DNA of 64,000 nucleotides. Source: Pseudomonas putida (GTDB taxonomy: Bacteria; Pseudomonadota; Gammaproteobacteria; Pseudomonadales; Pseudomonadaceae). The position numbers were made by a program, and so were the translations under genes. Where the stretch lies: positions 1,710,001-1,774,000 of the forward strand of contig NZ_CP109603.1 in NCBI RefSeq assembly GCF_025905425.1. Direction: 5' to 3'. Below the pieces are notes generated by a model that worked only from the letters and a program-made list of their open reading frames with translations, was not told where the DNA came from and searched no databases. Positions 16,669 through 24,663 of this stretch are shown piece by piece (position 1 is the stretch's first letter; every line of letters begins with the position of its first letter).

Positions 16669-17684
16669 GGGCCGGGCACAGCCCTGCGGCGTATCGCGGG
16701 TTGATCGTGATGCTGAGCGCACTGTTGCTGGTGTCGTGCCTGGTCGCCCTGGCATTTGGCCCTGCGTCGGTGCCGCTGGCCCACGTTGCAGGGATCGTTG
16801 CCCAGCAACTGGGCATCGACATGGCGGGGGCGTGGACCCAGAGCCAGGCCCATATCGTCTGGCTGATCCGTGCTCCCCGGGTGCTGCTTGGGGCCTTGGT
16901 GGGGGCCGGCCTGGCATTGGTCGGCACTGCGCTGCAGGCCGTTACCCGCAACCCCCTGGCGGACCCTCATCTGCTGGGCGTCAGCTCGGGGGCGGCCTTG
17001 GGGGCGGTGCTGGTGATGCTTTACCTGGGCGAATTCATCGGTGCCTTCAGCTTGCCGCTGGCGGCGTTCATGGGCGCGGCGGGGAGCATGCTGCTGGTGA
17101 TCGCCGTGGCGCGGCGCAATGGCCGCATGGAAAGCGACCGCCTGTTGTTGGCGGGCGTCGCCGTGTCGTTCGTGCTGATGGCGGTGGTCAATTTGCTGCT
17201 GTATACGGGCGATCAGCACGCCGCTGCCTCGGTGGTGTTCTGGATGCTCGGTGGCCTGGGGGCTGCACGCTGGCCTGTCATCTGGCTGCCGGCGCTGTGC
17301 GTGTTGCTGGGGCTGCTCGCCTTGCAGGTCATGGGGCGCGGGCTGAATGCGCTGATGAGCGGTGAGCAGACGGCGGTCAGCCTGGGTTTCAACAGCCGCC
17401 GCCTGCGCCTGCAGGTGTTCACCTGCACGTCGCTGTTGACCGGTGTACTGGTCTCGCTCTCGGGTGCCATCGGCTTTGTCGGCCTGATGGTGCCGCACAT
17501 GGCACGGGCGCTGGTGGGCGCGGAAAACCGCCGGCTGATGCCGGTGAGCGCGTTGCTGGGGGGGATTTTTCTGGTCTGGGTGGATGTGGCCGCACGCACC
17601 CTGATCGCCCCCGAAGACTTGCCCATCGGCATTGCCACCGCCGCGCTTGGCGGGGTGTTTTTCATTGTCCTGCTCAAGCGCTGA
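16665..17684 (+). CDS. ABC transporter permease, FecCD/BtuC family
   Basis: A 339-residue polytopic permease with about ten hydrophobic segments. Family landmarks are LIRAPRVLLGALVGAGLALVGTALQ, NPLADPHLLGVSSGAALGA, ESDRLLLAGVAVSFVLMA, and the ATPase-coupling region AIGFVGLMVPHMARALVG. The end DLPIGIATAALGGVFFIVLL is typical. It is last in the B12-riboswitch operon and convergent with the hydrolase gene, with 20 bp between stops. Confidence 0.92.
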   Translation: MRAGHSPAAYRGLIVMLSALLLVSCLVALAFGPASVPLAHVAGIVAQQLGIDMAGAWTQSQAHIVWLIRAPRVLLGALVGAGLALVGTALQAVTRNPLADPHLLGVSSGAALGAVLVMLYLGEFIGAFSLPLAAFMGAAGSMLLVIAVARRNGRMESDRLLLAGVAVSFVLMAVVNLLLYTGDQHAAASVVFWMLGGLGAARWPVIWLPALCVLLGLLALQVMGRGLNALMSGEQTAVSLGFNSRRLRLQVFTCTSLLTGVLVSLSGAIGFVGLMVPHMARALVGAENRRLMPVSALLGGIFLVWVDVAARTLIAPEDLPIGIATAALGGVFFIVLLKR

Positions 17685-17704
17685 GCGGCTGTGGCAAGCG
17701 CCTG

Positions 17705-18610
17705 CTACGGTTGCAGGAATGCGCTGACTGCGTTGGCGAACGCTTCTGGCTGGTCGAGCATGACGAAGTGGAAGCTGGCGTCGATGCGCTTGAAGCTTAT
17801 GTTCGGAGTGGTGGCGTAGGCGTTGCGAAAGGTCGCCTCCACGTTGGCCGCGGGGATGCCGTAAATCGGGTCGTAGGCATACACGACCTCAACCGGTACC
17901 TGGATGCGATCAAGCTCAGGGCGCAGGTCGGTGGTCATCAGTTCATAGGTGGCCTCGGCAGTGGTTTGCCGGTCCGAGCCCATTGCCGCCGCGAGTAGCG
18001 CAGGCCTGGCCGCTTCGCTTTTTACCAGGCGGGCGATGGAGGCACGCTGCAGGGCCTCGGCCTGCTCAGGCGGTGACGCCAACAGGGCATCGCGCAACGC
18101 TGCCGCATGCGGTGCGGCCGTCTCGCGGGTCGCGGAAGGGTCCATGATCAGTGTGTAGAAGGGCAGGGCATCGACGATCATCAAGCGCGCGACCAGATCG
18201 GGGTGACGCGCGCCGAGCATCAGCGCCACCTCGCCACCCAACGAGTGGCCAATGATGACCGGGGCCTTGAGGTGCCGGGTGCGGATGTACGCAGCGATGG
18301 CCTCGGCCGTCGGCGCCGCTACTTTTCCATCCGGGTCGGACACGGCAGGTGCGCCGGCGAAGCCTGCGACCTGTACCAGGTGCAGGCGGTGGCTGTGCTG
18401 CAAGCGGGTGGCCAGATCACGCCAGACTTCACGCGAAGACGCCAAGCCTGGGATCAGGATGACATCCGGGCCGCTGCCTTCGACCGTTACCGAGATGCGC
18501 TCCTGGATTATTTGAGCGGGCGAGAGCGATGCTGGCTGAGTGGCTGAAGCCTGAGCTGAGATCAACGTGAACGCGGTGCCGATTGCCGCGAGGAGGGGGC
18601 GTGGATGCAT
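17705..18610 (-). CDS. Exported alpha/beta hydrolase
   Basis: A 301-residue alpha/beta-hydrolase-fold protein with a signal peptide (cleavage near SAQASA-TQPA, residue about 24). It contains the oxyanion segment ILIPGLASSREVW (about residues 50-62), the nucleophile elbow GHSLGG (about 120-125), and a late His in DASFHFVMLDQPEAF. An acidic partner is probably in VYAYDPIYG. The start at 18610 has AAGGA. It is probably a periplasmic esterase or lactonase of unknown substrate, and appears to be monocistronic. Confidence 0.85.
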   Translation of the reverse strand: MHPRPLLAAIGTAFTLISAQASATQPASLSPAQIIQERISVTVEGSGPDVILIPGLASSREVWRDLATRLQHSHRLHLVQVAGFAGAPAVSDPDGKVAAPTAEAIAAYIRTRHLKAPVIIGHSLGGEVALMLGARHPDLVARLMIVDALPFYTLIMDPSATRETAAPHAAALRDALLASPPEQAEALQRASIARLVKSEAARPALLAAAMGSDRQTTAEATYELMTTDLRPELDRIQVPVEVVYAYDPIYGIPAANVEATFRNAYATTPNISFKRIDASFHFVMLDQPEAFANAVSAFLQP

Positions 18611-18703
18611 GACATTTCCTTTTGTCCGGTTCGCCGTCCGATACTGCCAACGGGCTTAAACCGGTGGAGGATATCATCCATTCACGCCTGCATCTTGGCC
18701 CGC

Positions 18704-19417
18704 TCAGGCGGCGCCCTTGGCCTGCTGCTCCAGGTGCACCTGCAATGTCGGGTCGATTTGCAGTGCACTGGCCAGTTCGTCAAGGTACGCCCGCTCTGCG
18801 GCCTGCTGGTCATCCACCAGCATCACGCTGGCCAGGTACATTTCTGCGGCCATGGCCGGGTCCTGGGCCGACTGTGCCACCTCGCTGGCATCGAGTGGCT
18901 TGCTGACTTCTTCATCCAGCCATTGCTGCAGTTGCGGGTCGTTGGTTTGACGTTTGATTTCAGCGTAGATCAACTGTTCTTCTTGCTCGTCGATACGGCC
19001 GTCAGCCTTGGCGGCCGCAATCAGCGCGCGCAAGATTGCATGGCTGTGATCCTCGGCCTCGGGGCCGGCCAATTGATCGACCGTACGCACGGCCTGTTGC
19101 GGTGCTGCCGCCTGGCTACGCTGCCAGCTTTGATAGGCCTGGAACGCCATCATGCCCAACGATGCCAGGGCTGCGTAATTGGTGCCACCGGCGGAACGCC
19201 CCTGGGTAAAGCCGCCAGTGTTGCTGCCGCCAGCGCCACCCAACAGGCCGCCCAGCAGGCCTCCAAGGCCACCACCGCCACCCGTTGCACCGCCGCCACC
19301 AAGCAGGCCACCCAGCAAACCGCCCAGGCCGTCTTGTGCTGACATGCCGCCGCCTTGTTGCGCTTGCGAGCCCTGGCCGGCCCGAAGTAACTGTTCGAGT
19401 AGATCACTAGTGTTCAT
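18704..19417 (-). CDS. DUF533/TerB-like protein with glycine-rich N-terminus
   Basis: A 237-residue YebE-like protein. It starts MNTSDLLEQLLRAGQGS. A low-complexity Gly-Leu repeat region follows (about residues 28-70, repeated GGLLGGLLGG), then NYAALASLGMMAFQAYQSW. A TerB-like helical domain spans about 125-235, with the acidic AAAKADGRIDEQEEQ motif and AYLDELASALQIDP. ATG 19417 is chosen for GAGGG upstream; a longer frame to 19453 has no such site. The family is widespread and probably inner-membrane associated, with unknown function. Confidence 0.87.
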   Translation of the reverse strand: MNTSDLLEQLLRAGQGSQAQQGGGMSAQDGLGGLLGGLLGGGGATGGGGGLGGLLGGLLGGAGGSNTGGFTQGRSAGGTNYAALASLGMMAFQAYQSWQRSQAAAPQQAVRTVDQLAGPEAEDHSHAILRALIAAAKADGRIDEQEEQLIYAEIKRQTNDPQLQQWLDEEVSKPLDASEVAQSAQDPAMAAEMYLASVMLVDDQQAAERAYLDELASALQIDPTLQVHLEQQAKGAA

Positions 19418-19438
19418 CGCACCGCCCTCGGTCGGTAG

Positions 19439-19564
19439 TCGTTGCCCAGACAAGCAACGATAGCCCCCTCAAGGCGAACTGCCATGACCGTCTGGCTGAC
19501 GGGAAACCGAGGGGCTGTGCTCACGTTTGCAATCGAGAAGCGCAGGCCCAGCCAACTGGGCCTG
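19439..19564. other. Two hairpins in the gap between DUF533 and EamA genes
   Basis: TCGTTGC-(8)-GCAACGA (19439-19460) lies in the presumed 5' leader of the DUF533 gene. CAGGCCCAG-CCAA-CTGGGCCTG (19543-19564) lies just past the EamA stop in the leftward direction. Neither has a T-run. The second may be a 3'-end stabiliser. No gene is seen in the 194-bp gap. Confidence 0.45.
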
Positions 19565-19611
19565 GGAGGGGAATGAGGTGTGCATCACCGGATGCTGAGC
19601 GAAAAAACGCA

Positions 19612-20511
19612 TCACACTCCGGACGGCTGCGGCGCTTTCTTGCCTAAGCGGATCAGCTCGTTGGAGAAACACAGTCCGCAGAGGATCAACGCGGCTCCCA
19701 GGTACAACGTGTCACGCGGTAACTCATTGAGGATCACGAACGCCAGAAGCGCGGCAAACAGCGGTTCGGTCAGTTCCAGTGCTTGGACTTGTGATGGCTT
19801 TAAATACTCGATGGCCTTGGTGGTACAGAAGAATCCGAGGATGGTCGGCAACGCAGCCAAAGCCAGCACTGCCATGACCGCCACGAGCGACAGCTCTCCC
19901 ATGACGAAGCCATCGGTCGCAGCCGGCATGAGCAGGTAAAGACTGCCGAAGAACAACAGTTGCCGCGTGAAGTGCAGGCCCCCAGAAACGCCCATGCGCT
20001 TCATGGCAACCGAAAATGCGCCATAACCGCAGCCTCCAATCGAAGCGAGTGCTGCGCCTTGCAACGTGAAGCCTTGTTCCAGGTCAGCGCCAAAAATCAC
20101 GGCGATACCGGCTATCGTCAACCCGGCGCCTACCGTTGCGTTAGCGGTGATGGGGTCCTTGAGGACTATCCGTCCCAGTACTATCGAAGAGATGGAAGCG
20201 CTTGCCATCAGGATCACCACCACGCCCGCTGCGGCGTAATGGCTATAGGCCGAGGTTTCAAAGTGGAACAACACAAAAATGCCGAGAAAGGCGCAAACGG
20301 CAGCCTGGAGCCACTTGGCCGTATGCAGGGGCCGCTTGAGGAACAGTAGCAAGACTGACAGCAGTAGGCAGCCGAGTACGGTTTTTATCAGGGCGATGCT
20401 GCTGGCGCTGAAGCCACTGTTCATCAATACCTTGCTGAGTACGCCGATCGTTGCATTCAGTGCAGCAGCGCAGAGCGCAAAGAGGACGCCCTTGCTGAAA
20501 TGAGAGTGCAT
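19612..20511 (-). CDS. EamA/DMT family transporter
   Basis: A 299-residue membrane protein made of two five-helix EamA repeats. Repeat 1 opens FALCAAALNATIGVLSK and repeat 2 opens IGGCGYGAFSVAMKRM. A family-like ALELTEPLFAALLAFVILNE precedes the last helices. ATG 20511 has AAGGA eight bases upstream; that AAGGA falls inside the longer alternative that would start at 20529. It lies 48 bp downstream of the SDR gene, so they probably form an operon controlled by the divergent MerR regulator. Export of an amphiphilic metabolite or drug is likely but not proven. Confidence 0.87.
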   Translation of the reverse strand: MHSHFSKGVLFALCAAALNATIGVLSKVLMNSGFSASSIALIKTVLGCLLLSVLLLFLKRPLHTAKWLQAAVCAFLGIFVLFHFETSAYSHYAAAGVVVILMASASISSIVLGRIVLKDPITANATVGAGLTIAGIAVIFGADLEQGFTLQGAALASIGGCGYGAFSVAMKRMGVSGGLHFTRQLLFFGSLYLLMPAATDGFVMGELSLVAVMAVLALAALPTILGFFCTTKAIEYLKPSQVQALELTEPLFAALLAFVILNELPRDTLYLGAALILCGLCFSNELIRLGKKAPQPSGV

Positions 20512-20559
20512 TAATACATTCCTTGTCATGGGTCTTTGGCCGTCAGGGGCGCGACGCCG

Positions 20560-21660
20560 TTATCGTCCAACAGGGTTTTCAGACGCGTGAGCATGGCGAT
20601 TGGGCAAGTAGCCCTTGACGTAGTGCACGGTCTTTTCCAACGTTTTCGTCATGTCGGGATGTGTCAGCTGATACTTATGTTCCAACTGCTTGCTGTGGGT
20701 CATGTCGAAGCGCTGCGTCTGAATAAAGTTCAGTGACTCGGCGCTGATCGAAAATCGGGCGGCGAGCCCTGGCACCGCCAATAACCACTTGAGCAACCCT
20801 ATCGCTACATGGCGGCGGGGTGCCTTGACCTCCAGCGTTTCTGCCAGCTGTTTGAGCATACCCTGTAGGTTCGGCGTGTGTTCATAGAGTGCCAGGACCT
20901 GTTGGTTGGCCATCGAGGGGTCGAACGCCACGCAGATTATCATCGTCACCAGGTAATCGACGCTGACCATTGGCAACCAGTGCCTGCTGGAACCGGGGAT
21001 AGCTTTGAACCGGCCCAGGGCCAGATTTCGAATGAGTTCGACCAGAGGTTGCCCTTCAAGGATGTGCCCACTCTCGCTGTGGCCACACACCGTAGCAGGA
21101 TGAACGATTGTGTAATCAGCGTCTGCTTCCTGCATGTAACGGATGACTGCAAAATGGGACTCCAACTTGCTGCCTTCGTAGCCCCCTACACGGCTGTAGA
21201 CGGCGGGCCAGTTTGTATTTTCAGGGCACTCATTATCAATCCCTATGCTCGCAAGGTGGGTAAGGTTTTGCAGCATATAGCCGCCCACCATCAGCAATCG
21301 GATACGCAAGCTCGCCGCAAGCCTGGCGACTCTCAGCGCTCCTTGCACATTGACGGTGCGGGCGCGCTCCATTGTCAGCCCCCAGGTAAACTGCGCCGCG
21401 AGGTGAAAGACCACAGCGGCTGCAGAGATGCGTTCCTTGTCTGACTCGCTGAGTCCAAGCCCCTCCCTGCTGATATCGCCCTCAACGGCATGGATAAACG
21501 CAGGGTTACCTCCCAGCCGGCCGACCTGCTCTCTGAGGCGCTCAATGTTTGCAGGGGTGCGCATCAGCACCCAGGTCTTGTGCCCTGTCGCAGTAAGACG
21601 GGCCAGTAAATGTTGACCGACAAACCCGCTGCCGCCTGTGACGAAACATTCCACGCTCAT
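20560..21660 (-). CDS. Extended SDR NAD(P)-dependent reductase/epimerase
   Basis: A 366-residue extended short-chain dehydrogenase. The nucleotide motif is VTGGSGFVGQHL at residues 7-18. D-I-S follows in VEGDIS, then VFHLAAQFTW, and the expected catalytic Tyr/Lys pair appears in YEGSKLESH. A substrate-domain helix region, LLKWLLAVPGL, is towards the C-terminus. Architecture is closest to the NAD_binding_4/3-beta-HSD-like group acting on acyl, sterol or polyketide-like substrates. It is first gene after the MerR-type promoter at 21690-21721, followed by the EamA transporter. Confidence 0.83.
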   Translation of the reverse strand: MSVECFVTGGSGFVGQHLLARLTATGHKTWVLMRTPANIERLREQVGRLGGNPAFIHAVEGDISREGLGLSESDKERISAAAVVFHLAAQFTWGLTMERARTVNVQGALRVARLAASLRIRLLMVGGYMLQNLTHLASIGIDNECPENTNWPAVYSRVGGYEGSKLESHFAVIRYMQEADADYTIVHPATVCGHSESGHILEGQPLVELIRNLALGRFKAIPGSSRHWLPMVSVDYLVTMIICVAFDPSMANQQVLALYEHTPNLQGMLKQLAETLEVKAPRRHVAIGLLKWLLAVPGLAARFSISAESLNFIQTQRFDMTHSKQLEHKYQLTHPDMTKTLEKTVHYVKGYLPNRHAHASENPVGR

Positions 21661-21689
21661 GCCTGAACCCTTGTTTGGATGGTCGGTGC

Positions 21690-21721
21690 AGGCTAAGGTG
21701 TAGAGCGTACTCTACAGTCAA
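21690..21721 (-). promoter_or_regulatory. MerR-type promoter with dyad in stretched spacer
   Basis: Reading leftward, -35 TTGACT (21721-21716) and -10-like TAGCCT (21695-21690) are separated by 20 bp. The spacer holds the perfect dyad GTAGAG-CGTA-CTCTAC (21700-21715). An over-long spacer filled by an inverted repeat is the hallmark of MerR-activated promoters. It lies between the SDR gene and the divergent MerR gene. Confidence 0.8.
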
Positions 21722-21732
21722 GGATTTTTACT

Positions 21733-22137
21733 GTGAATATTGGGGAGTTGGAGCGCCGGAGTGGAGTCGGTCGCCATGCCTTGCGCTATTACGAGCAACT
21801 CGGGCTTATTGTGGCCCATCGACAAGCCAACAACTACCGCAGCTACAGCGACCAGACCGTTGTTGATCTAACGTTCATTCAGAGTGCCCAGAGCGCTGGT
21901 TTTTCACTCGCTGAGATTGGCGAAATTCTTGCGGCCAAGCGGGGTAATACGATCGATTGCGCGCAAGGCGCGGTGCTGGTTGCCAGCAAGATGGCCGAAA
22001 TACAAGCGAAGATCACCACGCTGCAAGCCGCCTATGTTTTTCTGAACGCGGAGCGTGCGAAGCTTGAGGCCAGTGCCATTTCTAACGGGCTGACTATACC
22101 TTACCTGCCTTTGAATGGGCATACCTCGACGCCATAG
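21733..22137 (+). CDS. MerR family transcriptional regulator
   Basis: A 134-residue MerR regulator with a GTG start 18 bp past its own dyad. The N-terminal winged helix has NIGELERRSGVGRHALRYYEQLGL at residues 2-25 and NNYRSYSDQTV at 38-48. A dimerisation helix and a short C-terminal tail without an obvious metal-binding cysteine cluster follow; the only cysteine seen is in TIDCAQGA. It probably activates the SDR-EamA operon in response to a small organic molecule or redox cue. It lacks the SoxR iron-sulphur motif. Confidence 0.9.
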   Translation: MNIGELERRSGVGRHALRYYEQLGLIVAHRQANNYRSYSDQTVVDLTFIQSAQSAGFSLAEIGEILAAKRGNTIDCAQGAVLVASKMAEIQAKITTLQAAYVFLNAERAKLEASAISNGLTIPYLPLNGHTSTP

Positions 22138-22163
22138 TCTCTCGGCAAGGCAGTGCGTGGCGC

Positions 22164-22271
22164 TGCCTGAAGTCGCGGCGTCTTTGCACTATTTGATATC
22201 GGGTACAGGAGCGCTTCGCACTCCATCGCGGGGCAAGCCCGCTCCCACAAAACTTTTTGTACAAAGCCTAG
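22164..22271. repeat. TIR/REP element copy A (right half only)
   Basis: This segment matches the reverse complement of the element at 26042-26229 from its middle (GCCTGAAGTCGCGGCG, TCTTTGCACTATTTGATA, CGCTTCGCACTCCATCG) through one REP (GCGGGGCAAGCCCGCTCCCACA) to the terminal repeat CTTTTTGTACAAAGCCTAG (22253-22271). The other half is missing. It lies 23 bp from the stop of the large exported-protein gene and marks the left edge of the accessory island. Confidence 0.85.
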
Positions 22272-22294
22272 CGCTCGAGGGCACCCGCGAGATA

Positions 22295-24646
22295 TTACTT
22301 GTCTCCAACAAGCGGGCCCTTGGCAATGTCAGTTCGATTGGGCGTTATTAACGGCTTGGCTTTTGGCCCGATGTCGACGATCTCTAAGTCCGTTCCTTTG
22401 GTATCAAGCCAGCGTAGAAGTGAAAAGGCCTCGGAAAAATCATTAAGTCTTATGTAGTCGTGGTGGTTTGTTGACAACCAGTCCAGCAGGGGTTGAAAGG
22501 CTTCTTCAATGTCGGGGCGTTGGTAGAGGTTGTCTTCTGCGCGGAGGCCGCGCGGCCCGGGCTCATGATTGAACATGGCAACTTTGAAATGGCTGCGTTC
22601 ACCCGTGCCGGATGTATCTTCAGGGGCAGAGGTGACGACAAGCTGGAAAGACGTGCCGGTTGATGGGCGCAGGAGGAGGGTTGAGTCTTTTTCGTAATAT
22701 TGCCATGTGGAGCTTTTTTTAGTGTCGATACTTTTTAAGTTAGCCGGAAAAGGGGTTCCTCCATTTTCAATCATTGACTCCTGTTCAAGCTGCTGAAGTT
22801 GATTGCTCCAAAAGTCTACGCGGGTTGCGGACCACGCGAGCTCACGCCCGAACAGTGCTGGATGAATCACAATGTCTCGTTGTGTGGAAAGTTTTCGTTG
22901 GGCTGGGTCCTCCTTGATCGCTCGGTGGACTGCCAGTTGCATGCCTTTGTAAAGTATTTTTTTCGTTTCGTCGTTTTCCATCAGGGCTTTAAGTAGTGTG
23001 TCGAAGGAGGGCTTGGGATAGGTGGTGCTCATGATGCGTTTTGCGGCCTCATCAAGCTTTTTTTGATCTGAATCATTAAGCTCATTCAGTGCGCTTTCAA
23101 AAAAATCTGGACGCATCATGACTTCGTTGCTAAAGGCGGTTCTATTACTTGCGAGCTCGCCGTTTACACTCATGCTCATGAGTACCAATATGTCTCCCTG
23201 ACGGAATGCTGAGGCTGAGGTCTGCGGCGTAGACATGACCGAGTACGCAGAATAGAAACTGTCAGCAAACAAAATGCGTGAAGCGGCAACCAATGTTGTT
23301 GTGGGGGATTCTTTGAGCGTAACGAAAAGGCGTCCGAACCGACTGTCCTCAGCGTTTGTGAGCCACACTGCATGTATCGGATCCTGCTCTATCTTGATAT
23401 CTACGTTGCCACCCACTGAAACGCCCCTGCCAGCCCGCGCGGACACCCGTGCTTTTGTATATAGCCTGGGTGTCGGTTTAGAGGGTTTGGCAGGGGGAGG
23501 CGAGCCCGGGTTCGATGGCTCGACGGGGGCCACATCGCTCAAGGGCGCAAATGTGTCTTTTATATAGTTCTCATAAGAGGCTGAGTTTTTTAAGTCGTGA
23601 GCATCGTTGGCTGCGAAAAGTTCTCCGGGTTTAAGGGGCGCGCGCGTGTCCTGGGTTGTGGCTACGATGGCTTTCGGGGCGAGCGGCTTAATGGATGAAA
23701 TCAATTCGTTATGATCGGAAGGTGGTACTTTACCCAACCCTTTCGCTGCGGACGCCTCTGCCAACTGACGCTTGCGACTTTCCAGTTGCTCCTCGGCTTT
23801 CAAGTATTGCCGTTGTTCCGGGGAAAGCTCGCTTGATAGCTCCACCATTATTTGATGAAGGGAAGCATCCGCGCTCAGTGCAGCGCTTCGTTCAAGGGTT
23901 TGACCAAGCAGCGAATGTATCGCTTTTTCCACGGTGGGTTGGGGGGTGCCTATCTCAAGAAGCTTTAGCAAGGCTTTGTCTGGCTCGCTGGGGTTCTCAA
24001 GCACCACTTTGTCGAATGCCGCTTTGTCATACCCTTCTTTTTTAAAGGTGTGCAGCGTGAATAACCGCAGCTCTGAAAGCCCCTGGTCAGCGTAAATCGT
24101 CGTCAGGCTAGAAATCCCGCGCTGCACGATTTTGGGTAGGGGTGGACGGGGAACTCCAGGTTCGAACGGCTTGTAGGCAGCAAGTTTGAAACCGTGTTTT
24201 TGGACGTCAAGCTGTTCTTTAGAAAATTTAGCGAGAATCGGTTTGATCGCAGGGTCGCTTGCAAGGGCTGCTGAAGACTTAACCTGTTCATTTAGAAGAA
24301 TGGCGAGGAGGCGAAGGCCATCCCCATTTTTTGAGGCTTCGGCTCTTTGATAGAAGTTTTCGATAACGGACTGCGGCGAAAAGGATTGCAGCGAATTCCC
24401 TGTAAAACGCTGCAGATTTTCGATCTCAGTTACAAACCCCAGTTTTTCGAGCTCGGCGTGCATAAGGCCGCCGCCTTCAGCCAATTGATGACTGACTAGT
24501 TGTATGACCTCCGATGGCCCAAGGTAGTCATCGGCATGGGCGACATGGATGTTGAGGCAGAGCAAACACCAGAGGCATGCTGTTACAGCCCTTCTGAATG
24601 CAATGGCGGTTTTCTGTATTGCATTGGGGGTGCTTGGCGTTTGCAT
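22295..24646 (-). CDS. Large exported protein of unknown family, paired with TIR gene
   Basis: A 783-residue protein. The signal peptide is at about residues 1-39 (hydrophobic CLWCLLCLNIHVAHA, cleavage before DD). A long helical region follows (about 40-330), then a Pro-rich linker (SNPGSPPPAKPSKPTPRLYTK) and a C-terminal mixed region. I recognise no domain. ATG 24646 has GAGGG nine bases upstream. It follows the TIR gene by 17 bp, so both should be co-transcribed. Base composition is visibly more AT-rich than the flanking core genes. An exported partner for a cytosolic TIR protein is unusual; a role as cell-envelope sensor, or independent cargo, is speculation. Confidence 0.75.
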   Translation of the reverse strand: MQTPSTPNAIQKTAIAFRRAVTACLWCLLCLNIHVAHADDYLGPSEVIQLVSHQLAEGGGLMHAELEKLGFVTEIENLQRFTGNSLQSFSPQSVIENFYQRAEASKNGDGLRLLAILLNEQVKSSAALASDPAIKPILAKFSKEQLDVQKHGFKLAAYKPFEPGVPRPPLPKIVQRGISSLTTIYADQGLSELRLFTLHTFKKEGYDKAAFDKVVLENPSEPDKALLKLLEIGTPQPTVEKAIHSLLGQTLERSAALSADASLHQIMVELSSELSPEQRQYLKAEEQLESRKRQLAEASAAKGLGKVPPSDHNELISSIKPLAPKAIVATTQDTRAPLKPGELFAANDAHDLKNSASYENYIKDTFAPLSDVAPVEPSNPGSPPPAKPSKPTPRLYTKARVSARAGRGVSVGGNVDIKIEQDPIHAVWLTNAEDSRFGRLFVTLKESPTTTLVAASRILFADSFYSAYSVMSTPQTSASAFRQGDILVLMSMSVNGELASNRTAFSNEVMMRPDFFESALNELNDSDQKKLDEAAKRIMSTTYPKPSFDTLLKALMENDETKKILYKGMQLAVHRAIKEDPAQRKLSTQRDIVIHPALFGRELAWSATRVDFWSNQLQQLEQESMIENGGTPFPANLKSIDTKKSSTWQYYEKDSTLLLRPSTGTSFQLVVTSAPEDTSGTGERSHFKVAMFNHEPGPRGLRAEDNLYQRPDIEEAFQPLLDWLSTNHHDYIRLNDFSEAFSLLRWLDTKGTDLEIVDIGPKAKPLITPNRTDIAKGPLVGDK

Positions 24647-24663
24647 GGTGGCCAACCCTCACA

